From positions 3,697,421 to 3,761,420 of the forward strand of contig NZ_AP018178.1 of assembly GCF_002368195.1 (NCBI RefSeq): DNA of 64,000 nt, in the 5' to 3' direction. Position numbers and translations under genes: made by a program. Positions 55,601 through 62,577 of this stretch are shown piece by piece (position 1 is the first letter of the stretch; the number at the start of each line of letters is the position of its first letter). Under the pieces are notes generated by a model, which was not told the origin of the DNA, did no database searches, and was given only the letters and a program-made list of their open reading frames with translations. The stretch is from Calothrix sp. NIES-2100. Lineage in GTDB: Bacteria > Cyanobacteriota > Cyanobacteriia > Cyanobacteriales > Nostocaceae.

Positions 55601-56894
55601 GCGGATCGCTGCCCAAGTTCTGGCGAGCAAAGACACACAGTTCCCGCACCGTCTTATTAATTTGGTATTTACTTCCCTCAAGGACATGGAAGAATCGGCG
55701 GCGGCGTTCTGGTGAAACCTGCACCATCTGATTTTCTGAATAGATGCCAGATCTAGCTTTGTTGATCGAGACCTCACTAATGTCTGTAGCAAAAATTTGG
55801 ATCGGTGGCTGGGTAGCTTTATCCGCCAAAAATTCCAGCAGGCAGATGGCGAGCGAATAAACCTCCTCACCCGTCGAACAGCCCGCTACCCAAATCCGAA
55901 TTGGAAATTCTGCTGACTTGTTTTGCACAATCGTGGGAAAGACTCGCTCTTTCAACAGTTCAAACGCTTCAGCATCGCGGAAAAAATGGGTGACGTGGAT
56001 CAGAATTTCCTCATAGAGTGCCTTGACTTCAGCTGGATGCGCTTGCAGATACTGGGCGTAATCTGACAAACCTTCTAGCTTGTACAACAGCATTCGGCGC
56101 TGGATGCGGCGATTGAGTGTAGTGGGCTTGTAGTGGCTGAAGTCAACGCCAGTGCTTGATCGCAGCAGTGCAAAAATGGTTGTGAGGACATCTTTCGCTT
56201 CGGGTAATTCTTCATCCTCTGTGACCGGCACTGAGCAAGCTAGCAGAGGATTGCGACTGAAGTTTACTATTTCTGAGGCAATTTTTTCCGGCGGCAGTAC
56301 AAAATCGACATTCCCTGTGGCGACTGCGGTATTGGGCATACTGTCGAATTTTGCCGTGTTTTCACACTGAGCAAACGTTACGCCTCCGGCTGTCTTGATT
56401 GCCTTTAGCCCCAGCGAACCATCTCCATCTGTTCCCGATAACACCACCGCGATCGCTTTATGCCCGCAATCTGCTGCCAAAGAGGTAAAGAAGGCATCAC
56501 CTGGCATATATTTTCCCAGAATCTTCTCGCGGGGCGACAGTTGCAGTACGCCTTCAGACAGGATCATCTTCGTGTTAGGCGGAATCACGTAAACTTGGTT
56601 TGGCTTTACCCTCATCCCGTCCTGCACTTCCTGCACTGGCAGTTGCGTTGTTCTAGCGAGAATCTCCGATAATAGGCTTTCATGGTTGGGAGACAAATGC
56701 TGAATCAGCACATATGCCATCCCGGTATCCGTGGGCAGATGGCGCAGTAACTCTATAAAGGCTTCCAATCCTCCCGCAGAGGCAGCAACACCAACAATGG
56801 GAAATGGAGCTTGTGTCATGTTTTGCTGCGCCGCGTCGATTGCATTTCCAGTCGGTTCAGACATCGGTTGCTCTGAGGATTGATCGCAAGTCAT
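52680..56894 (-). CDS. CheB-CheR-PAS-histidine kinase-receiver hybrid
   Basis: 1404 residues. Order: CheB-like domain (about 30-215: VAASAGGLEAF, IQHLSPNHES, VLSGTDGDGSLGL); CheR methyltransferase (about 235-500: RNRRIQRRMLLYK-like, WVAGCSTGEEVYSLAICL); a regular coiled coil (about 675-765, NEELQSTNEELETAKEEI); two PAS domains; HisKA with SHELRNPLN; HATPase with LWNLLSNAIKF and GLGLGLTIV; and a receiver domain from 1278 with phosphoacceptor Asp1329 (LLADIGMPD). This is a known cyanobacterial and proteobacterial fusion, in which methylation control is joined to phosphotransfer. The signal is unknown. Confidence 0.95.
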   Translation of the reverse strand: MTCDQSSEQPMSEPTGNAIDAAQQNMTQAPFPIVGVAASAGGLEAFIELLRHLPTDTGMAYVLIQHLSPNHESLLSEILARTTQLPVQEVQDGMRVKPNQVYVIPPNTKMILSEGVLQLSPREKILGKYMPGDAFFTSLAADCGHKAIAVVLSGTDGDGSLGLKAIKTAGGVTFAQCENTAKFDSMPNTAVATGNVDFVLPPEKIASEIVNFSRNPLLACSVPVTEDEELPEAKDVLTTIFALLRSSTGVDFSHYKPTTLNRRIQRRMLLYKLEGLSDYAQYLQAHPAEVKALYEEILIHVTHFFRDAEAFELLKERVFPTIVQNKSAEFPIRIWVAGCSTGEEVYSLAICLLEFLADKATQPPIQIFATDISEVSINKARSGIYSENQMVQVSPERRRRFFHVLEGSKYQINKTVRELCVFARQNLGSDPPFSNLDLISCRNVLIYLGEALQKRIMPIFHYSLNPEGFLLLGTSESTGKYSDLFTLVEKKYRIYSKKLTATRPTFSFVTSNYSIAKLDEDQPMKQTPTEGFDLQKKMDQLILSHYAPVGVTINDKMEVLQLRGEIDRYLKLVPGVANFNLFNLVRDGLLIELRAAIYQAQRQELPVRKNGLGIEKGDRVKLVNLQVIPFKVPPADELHFLVLFEEVPPSVSSPSLIDSANLQGDLERENARLKQELATAIQERAATQEYLQAVIQEQEHTNQDLKVANEEILSSNEELQSTNEELETAKEEIQATNEELNTTNEELRSRNIELYQVNNDLTNLLACINIPILMLTSDLRIRRFTPMAQRLFNFIPTDAGRPLSDIRANLNIPDLEALMLEVLDTLGVKEREVQTQGGHWYNLRIRPYRTLENQIEGVVLVLLDIDALKRSAATLEAARNYAEAIVETVQVPLIVLDSDFRVNKANRSFYETFQVLPTETMQSLIFELGNGQWNIPELRSLLSDVFANDTPMQNFEVEHYFERIGQKTMLLNGWKIIQAGDAQRILLAIEDITPRKEFEAERSQLLSQEQSARQQAEAANLAKDEFLSNLSHELRNPLNTMLGWAQILRTRQLDEATVTLGLEVMERSARVQTQLIEDLLDSSRITSGKLHLNTRLIDLVSVVDDAIKSIELSAEAKSIQIVSRLNSATIVGDGDRLQQVLWNLLSNAIKFTPVGGRVEITLSPVQTHAEIRVSDTGQGIRADFLPYVFERFRQGDSSTSKGSQGLGLGLTIVRHIVELHGGTVGAESPGEGQGTTMIVRLPLSARPQEITPPSYLELTAQEPLDVLSQEVPSLEGLCILVVDDEADSLELMKWMLENAGAQVVAVSSARSAIMALTESPGKYDVLLADIGMPDEDGFSLIRQVRALDALAGGQIPAAAITAYASEREQQQVIDAGFQIHMKKPVDLTQLVIMVADLVGRVRNE

Positions 56895-57183
56895 AGGATA
56901 AAGTCTAGCATCGCAGTGGTTTGGCAGTTTAGGTCTCTACTCTAAGGTAGTTTTTTCAACCAATCTGTATCTATGAAAGTTTAACTCCAACCACGAAACA
57001 AGGCTCTTAAGGAGTAATCTCCTAGTCTACTATTTACCCGACAAAACCTGACATTTGCTGACAAACCCTACCAAAAAACCATCCAGACTTGCGGAGCGTC
57101 TCGAGGCAGTCACCACCTAGGTTTAATAAAATTTACATCAACTGATTAGACTGAAGAAGACAAGTTATATAATGATTTGAAAC
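56895..57183. other. Intergenic region between the hybrid kinase and tnpB
   Basis: It holds the divergent promoter region. A TATAAT hexamer at 57168-57173 lies 10 bases before the tnpB start and may be its -10 box or chance in AT-rich DNA. GCGGAGCGTCTCGAGGCAG near 57091-57110 is a dispersed Nostocales repeat type. No gene seen. Confidence 0.5.
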
Positions 57184-58317
57184 ATGGCTTGCCATTCATC
57201 GCTTAAATTTGTGTTGTTAACTGCTATCAAAACCAAGCTAAAATTGACATCATCACAAAAAATGTTGATGTCAAAACATGCTGGAATATCCCGATTTACA
57301 TACAACTGGGGACTGGCAACATGGAAAGCTTTGTATCAGTCAGGATATCAACCAAATCATTTGATGTTGAAGAAGTTCTTTAATAATGAAGTTAAACCAG
57401 TTCTCACCTGGATTAAAGAACAAGGGATTTGTCAAAAAATCACAGAATTTGCTTTTGAAAACTTAGGTAAAGCCTTTAAAAACTTCTTTGAAAATCGTGC
57501 AGACTATCCCAAGTTGAAAATCAAAGGTAGAAATGACAGCTTTACAATTAACGCCAGTGGTAGACCCATAAACTTGGGCGGTAAACGCATAAAATTACCA
57601 ACCATTGGCTGGGTGTCAACTTATGAGTCTTTACCACACACAACAACCACAAAGCTGACTATATCTAGAACAGCAGGAGATTGGTACATTTCAATAGCTT
57701 ATGAAATAGAACCAGAAATCACCAAAAAAGAACATGATTATGTAGGGGTAGATTTAGGAATAAAAACTTTAGCCACCTTATCAACAGGAGTGATTTTTGT
57801 TAATCCAAAAGCTTTAAAAAAAGCGACAAAAAAGTTAACTAGATTACAGCGTCAATTAGCAAGGAAGGTAAGAGGTAGTAATCGTTATAAAAAACAAAAA
57901 CTGAGAATATCTAAACTGCATCGACGGATTACGAATATACGTAAAGATGCCACTCATAAGGCAACTACATTTATCTGCAAAAACCACGCAGTAGTTGCTT
58001 TAGAAGATTTGAATACTTCGGGAATGTTGAAAAATCATAAGTTAGCTCTTTCCCTGAGCGATGCTAATTTCTATGAATTTCGGAGACAAGTAGAATATAA
58101 AGTAGTTAGATATGGTGGAACTGTCGTATTTGTAGATAGATTTTACCCATCTAGTAAAACTTGTTCCAATTGTGGAGCGATTCAGGAAATTAGTCTATCA
58201 GAGCGGGTTTATGTGTGTCAAAAATGTCAGCACACTGCTGACAGAGATTTAAATGCATCCCAAAATCTCGAAAAATATGCGCGGCAGGCTTTACCGTGTC
58301 TGGATGTTGAGGGATAA
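57184..58317 (+). CDS. tnpB: TnpB (IS200/IS605 OrfB), RuvC-like nuclease
   Basis: 377 residues; a GTG at 57211 (MLLTAIKTKLKL) may be the true start. RuvC motifs are Asp190 (VGVDLGIKT), Glu274 (ALEDLN) and Asp353 or Asp355 (TADRDLNASQN), with a zinc finger Cys327/Cys330 and Cys345/Cys348. TnpB enzymes are RNA-guided nucleases, ancestors of Cas12, guided by an omega-RNA made from the transposon right end. No tnpA is nearby, so this is an orphan element. The ORF is full length with all catalytic residues, so it may be active. Confidence 0.93.
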   Translation: MACHSSLKFVLLTAIKTKLKLTSSQKMLMSKHAGISRFTYNWGLATWKALYQSGYQPNHLMLKKFFNNEVKPVLTWIKEQGICQKITEFAFENLGKAFKNFFENRADYPKLKIKGRNDSFTINASGRPINLGGKRIKLPTIGWVSTYESLPHTTTTKLTISRTAGDWYISIAYEIEPEITKKEHDYVGVDLGIKTLATLSTGVIFVNPKALKKATKKLTRLQRQLARKVRGSNRYKKQKLRISKLHRRITNIRKDATHKATTFICKNHAVVALEDLNTSGMLKNHKLALSLSDANFYEFRRQVEYKVVRYGGTVVFVDRFYPSSKTCSNCGAIQEISLSERVYVCQKCQHTADRDLNASQNLEKYARQALPCLDVEG

Positions 58318-58690
58318 CCGCTCCCATGCTCCCCTTGAAACGTCAAGTAATGTCTGGTATTGTCCAGGTTTTATGTAGCAGGAACAAACCGCTGAAAATA
58401 TCGGCAGTTTTCATCTTTAGGTAATAAATTTTAACTTTGTTTGGAAGTCGGCGGGAAACTCCATCTCAAGAGTGGGTGCGTAGGGTGCGCGCCCCGCCGA
58501 CTTGGGGCATTGGGCATTGGTCATTGGTATTCTTTGCCATCAGGGCCCAATTCCCCATACCAAAAACTCCATCCCCTTGTGGGTAGAGTTTTTTATTCTA
58601 TTTCAATAAAAATTATAGGTGGTTTTGCAACCACCTAATATTCCCCTCATATTTAGAATTTACTTGCAGCACCCTTAGTGAAAAATATAA
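58318..58690. other. Region after tnpB: possible omega-RNA, heptamers and terminator
   Basis: Sequence just after the tnpB stop (about 58318-58440) is where an omega-RNA scaffold would lie, but I cannot fix its ends. A stem AAGTCGGCGGG/CCCCGCCGACTT spans 58445-58505, then GGGCATT and GGTCATTGG units, then the terminator listed next. Confidence 0.4.
58561..58600. terminator. Bidirectional terminator between tnpB and ndhD
   Basis: AAAAACTCCATCCC and GGGTAGAGTTTTTT form an imperfect stem with A and T tracts. It suits both the rightward tnpB transcript and the leftward ndhD transcript. Confidence 0.65.
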
Positions 58691-60304
58691 TTACTCAGTA
58701 ATATTAACCAAACTTTCAACTTCAGAAGTAGCCAATGTTGGAGCTTTAAACAAACGAGAGTACAAACTTGATGGTTGCTGGCGCGCCACAACTGGTAGAA
58801 CTTGGCGAGCGTGAGCAGCTAATTCTACTGTTTTGACATCATAGGTTTGGGTAATTAACTTGGGATAGAAACCAATACCGATGATGGGAACCAAAAGACA
58901 AGCGGTAATAAACAGTTCGCGGGGTTTAACATCAGGGATGAATTTATCAAGATGTAACTCTTCGTTTTGCTTACCGTAGAACACTTGACGCAACATCGAC
59001 AGTAAGTAAATCGGAGTTAAAATTACGCCCACTGCTGAGAGTAGTACAACTACAATCTTGAAGCTAGAACTGTAAACATCACTGGTGGCGATACCCAAGA
59101 ACACCATCAATTCACCAACAAAGCCACTCATTCCTGGTAAAGCTAGAGAAGCCATTGAACCGGCTGTAAATAAAGCAAATGTGCGGGGCATTACTTTACC
59201 CATACCGCCCATTTTATCCATCATCAAGGTGTGGGTACGTTCGTAAGTCACACCAGACAAGAAGAACAAGCTAGCAGCAATTAAACCGTGAGAAACCATC
59301 TGGAGAACAGCGCCGCTGATCCCAATTTCTGTATAAGAAGCAATCCCAATCAACACAAACCCCATGTGGGCAATTGAAGAGTAAGCCAACCGACGTTTGA
59401 GGTTTGTTTGAGCAAAGGCGCAGCAAGCACCGTAGACAATATTTACAACACCCAAGATTGCCAACACTGGCGCAAAGGTAACATGGGCATTAGGTAACAT
59501 TTCAATGTTGAAGCGGATTAGTGCATAGCCACCCATCTTCAGCAACACACCAGCCAAAATCATGGAACCAGGTGCAGATGCTTCACCGTGCGCATCAGGT
59601 AGCCAAGTATGTAAAGGGAAAATTGGTAGTTTCACGCCGAAGGCAATTAAGAAACCTGCGTAAACTAATAGTTCCAATGCTTGAGGATAATTCTTCATTC
59701 CCAGAGTCGCCATATCAAAGCTGACGGTATCTCCAGAGAATGCCATTGCAAAACCAGCTACCAGAATAAATATTGATGCGGCGGCGGTGTAGAGAATAAA
59801 TTTAGTTGCAGCGTAGCGGCGGTTTTGTCCACCCCAAATTGAAATCAGCAAGTACACAGGTACTAACTCGATTTCCCACATTAAGAAAAACAATAGTAAA
59901 TCTTGGGCAACAAACACGCCAAGCTGGGCGCTGTACATCACCAGCATTAATGCATAAAATAAACGCGGCTTGTTGGTTACTTTCCAAGCCGCGAATATTG
60001 CGAGAGTGTTAATTAAGCCGGTCAGTAACACTAAAGGCATTGACAAACCGTCAACTGCTACAGACCAATTCAAACCTAACTGTGGTACCCAAGAATATTT
60101 TTCTACTAGTTGAAAGCTTGAATTGTGGAAGTCGTAGTGATGCCAAAAGGCATAAATCATGAGTGCAAAGTCTGCTAGTGCTACTCCCAAACCATACCAG
60201 CGGACGGTTTTACCTTCTTTGTCGGGAATCAACGGGATGGCTAGGGATGCCATCAGGGGTAAGAGAATTATGGCGGTTAGCCAAGGAACTTGAATAAGAC
60301 TCAT
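58691..60304 (-). CDS. ndhD: NAD(P)H-quinone oxidoreductase subunit 4
   Basis: 537 residues from the ATG at 60304; a TTG four codons upstream is less likely. It is a multi-pass Mrp-antiporter-like proton channel with about 14 membrane segments and the conserved stretch KLPIFPLHTWLPDAHGEAS, plus YGACCAFAQTNLKRRLAYSS and LSGVTYERTHTL. It is part of thylakoid NDH-1, in cyclic electron flow, respiration or CO2 uptake. Whether it is NdhD1, D2 or another paralogue is not decided. It is a single gene, not next to ndhF. Confidence 0.94.
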   Translation of the reverse strand: MSLIQVPWLTAIILLPLMASLAIPLIPDKEGKTVRWYGLGVALADFALMIYAFWHHYDFHNSSFQLVEKYSWVPQLGLNWSVAVDGLSMPLVLLTGLINTLAIFAAWKVTNKPRLFYALMLVMYSAQLGVFVAQDLLLFFLMWEIELVPVYLLISIWGGQNRRYAATKFILYTAAASIFILVAGFAMAFSGDTVSFDMATLGMKNYPQALELLVYAGFLIAFGVKLPIFPLHTWLPDAHGEASAPGSMILAGVLLKMGGYALIRFNIEMLPNAHVTFAPVLAILGVVNIVYGACCAFAQTNLKRRLAYSSIAHMGFVLIGIASYTEIGISGAVLQMVSHGLIAASLFFLSGVTYERTHTLMMDKMGGMGKVMPRTFALFTAGSMASLALPGMSGFVGELMVFLGIATSDVYSSSFKIVVVLLSAVGVILTPIYLLSMLRQVFYGKQNEELHLDKFIPDVKPRELFITACLLVPIIGIGFYPKLITQTYDVKTVELAAHARQVLPVVARQQPSSLYSRLFKAPTLATSEVESLVNITE

Positions 60305-60316
60305 CACTTTTGACAA

Positions 60317-60952
60317 TCGATTTACGATTTTTCTTTTAATTACAGTATATGAACGAGTTTGTAGATTTGTAAACGTAATTTATCCCTATGATGGCAAATC
60401 TTCAAATTTTAATAGAGATAAATACTCATCCACTTTGCCGTTCACAATTCTAATTGTAAAGTTTTGCAACGTCAATGTGTGGTGAATATTTCTTTTAACC
60501 TGAGATAAAAGTCTCGGTTAGGGGCTGGAAGTCAATAAAAAAGCGGCTTATGCCACTTGATAAAAAAGATTGGGCTTGTGGCTAAGGGCATTGGGCATTG
60601 GGCATTTGCTGTGGTGAGTGATTACTCGCAGCATTATTAAGGGGAGTCTGGCGAAGTTCCGAGAGTGCGTGGGTACTTCGCTACAAACATATGTCACAAA
60701 GCAAAGGGCGGGGAAACCCATACGTGTCAACTTAATGTGAAACCCTTACCTGGATATGATTTGATACAAAATCACGTACCACCAAGATCCGCGCTACCCC
60801 ACCCCAGTTTTGTCTAAAAGCCAAAACGTCCCCTCCCCGTAAACGGGGAGGGGATTGAGGGGTGGGGTAAAATGCCTGTGGAATAAGCGTTTTGACTTAA
60901 GTTGACACCAATGGGGGAGACCCCGCCCCTACGGATGCATGTGTCTAATACT
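60317..60952. other. Intergenic region with heptamers and MITE-like copy 4
   Basis: It contains the ndhD promoter region, GGGCATT heptamers around 60587-60610 and the element at 60719-60913. A minus ORF at 60548-60730 lies across these repeats and is not called. Confidence 0.6.
60719..60913 (+). mobile_element. MITE-like element, copy 4
   Basis: 195 bp in the same orientation as the copy at 24992. TIRs are CATACGTGTCAACTTA and, inverted, CATTGGTGTCAACTTA. Flanks are GGGGAAACC (60710-60718) and GGGGAGACC (60914-60922), an eight-of-nine match. The interior has diverged more than the other copies. Confidence 0.88.
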
Positions 60953-61462
60953 TCAGACTATGCGGTTGACAATTGTCCACACATCCCCATCGGAACGGAT
61001 ATGCGGAACTGAGATTGTTTTGAATCCGGTAATGAATGGTTTGTAATAAACCTGCCAATACAGGGGACTTAGCTCATTGGCGCAAGATTTCAGCAGGCGG
61101 ATTTCGGTTGCTAGTTCTCCCGCTAGTAGATTAATGCGTTGAGCATGAACCTGCGCTACGCTTCTAACTTCTTCTAGCTGCTGCTGGAGGGTAAGTTGTT
61201 TGGAGTTAATTTCCCAATGTGCTAATTGGGCTTGTTTTTGTTCTAGCTGAAGTTCTAAAGCGGCGATCGCATCATCAATTCCTTTGATTTCCACAGCTAA
61301 ATGGGCATTTTCCCTGGCAAAGCGGCGGTAAGCTTCAGCGATCGCACTGGGTGAATCATTCTCCCTCGACACTATATTATTAATAGATAGAGCAGCACGT
61401 TCCTGCTGGAGAGCCTGAATTTCTTGGCGAAGTGCTGCTATTTCTGAGACAATCTGCTGCAT
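60953..61462 (-). CDS. Conserved coiled-coil hypothetical protein
   Basis: 169 residues. Coiled-coil segments at about 1-25 and 50-110 (AALELQLEQKQAQLAHWEI) are followed by a C-terminal domain with YWQVYYKPFITGF and GDVWTIVNRIV. There is no signal peptide or membrane segment. I recognise it as cyanobacterial in style but not as a named family. It starts nine bases after the thrB stop and may be co-transcribed with it. Confidence 0.6.
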   Translation of the reverse strand: MQQIVSEIAALRQEIQALQQERAALSINNIVSRENDSPSAIAEAYRRFARENAHLAVEIKGIDDAIAALELQLEQKQAQLAHWEINSKQLTLQQQLEEVRSVAQVHAQRINLLAGELATEIRLLKSCANELSPLYWQVYYKPFITGFKTISVPHIRSDGDVWTIVNRIV

Positions 61463-61471
61463 AATACCTGT

Positions 61472-62395
61472 TTATCCTTGTTTGCTGCTGATTGCGCCTT
61501 GGTTATCAACAGAAAGCGATCGCACAACAGCTGTAATTCCTTCTGCTTTCCAAGCAGTTCTCATCGCCGCTTCTACAGATTGGGCATGTTCTGCATCAGC
61601 TAAAGCCAACAATGTCGGTCCCGCACCACTAATCACCATGCCATAAGCACCAGCAGCCACAGCAGCCATATTTACAGCATCGTAACCAGGAATCAAAGCT
61701 TTGCGATAGGGCTGATGTAATTTATCTTGTAAAGCTGTCTTTAACCATTCTCCCTTACCAGTTGCCAAACCGCGCAACAATAAGCCCAAATGAGCCGTAT
61801 TGAAAATTGCATCAGCACGGCTGACTTGTGTTGGCAAAACTCGCCGTGCTTCCGAAGTTGAAAGTTCAAAATCAGGAATCGCCACGACTGGGACAACATT
61901 TTCCAGCCAAGGTACATCACAAATTTCCCAAGCTGCGCCACTACTAGCAGCTAGACGACATCCCCCCAATAAAGCGGGAACCACATTATCAGGATGTCCT
62001 TCCATTGCGATCGCTAATTCCATCACTTGCAACTGGGAAAGAGGTTCCCCAGCCAGTTGATTAGCCCCAACCAACCCACCAACTATTGCAGTCGCCGAAC
62101 TACCCAAACCCCGCGCCAACGGTACACCTAGCTGAATCTCAATTTTCACACTCGGCGGTATCTGCTCTATATATTGATATAACTTCACAAACCCTTGATA
62201 AAGAAGATTACTTTCATCAGTTTGTACCCCTTCAGCTTCCTCACCAGTGACATGAATAATTAACCCGCCTTCATCCAGACGAGTGAATTTAAACACGTTG
62301 TACAGCGTTAAAGCTGCACCAATGCAGTCAAAACCAGGCCCCAAATTAGCAGTGGTGGCGGGAACAGTAACAGTGACACTAGAAACAACAGACAT
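61472..62395 (-). CDS. thrB: Homoserine kinase
   Basis: 307 residues from the ATG at 62395 (MSVVSSVTVTVP). GHMP kinase with the N-terminal VPATTANLGPGFD, the ATP-binding motif LARGLGSSATAIVGG and the C-terminal MVISGAGPTLLALAD. It phosphorylates homoserine to O-phosphohomoserine for threonine synthesis. It is transcribed leftward, nine bases ahead of the coiled-coil gene. thrA and thrC are not in the window. Confidence 0.96.
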   Translation of the reverse strand: MSVVSSVTVTVPATTANLGPGFDCIGAALTLYNVFKFTRLDEGGLIIHVTGEEAEGVQTDESNLLYQGFVKLYQYIEQIPPSVKIEIQLGVPLARGLGSSATAIVGGLVGANQLAGEPLSQLQVMELAIAMEGHPDNVVPALLGGCRLAASSGAAWEICDVPWLENVVPVVAIPDFELSTSEARRVLPTQVSRADAIFNTAHLGLLLRGLATGKGEWLKTALQDKLHQPYRKALIPGYDAVNMAAVAAGAYGMVISGAGPTLLALADAEHAQSVEAAMRTAWKAEGITAVVRSLSVDNQGAISSKQG

Positions 62396-62401
62396 CTGCA
62401 A

Positions 62402-62577
62402 ATTTCACTAATCAATCAACCAGCATCCCATGTTAATGATTGATTTGCGCATTTTTTGTCAATAGTCATTTGTCCCCCTCATCCCCCGGTTGGTGAGCGA
62501 AGTCGTACTGCGTTCGCGCAGCGTCTCGTAGAGAAGCAGAACCCGCAGGGTACCACATCCCCCTCATCCCTCCTGCT
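62402..62577. repeat. Dispersed repeats upstream of thrB
   Basis: GTCATTTG and CCCCTCATCC units plus a GCGTTCGCGCAGCGTCTCG palindrome of the Nostocales dispersed type. No gene. Confidence 0.6.

Noticed and set aside
60548..60730. 60-codon minus-strand ORF
   Set aside because: It lies across heptamers and the left end of the MITE-like element.
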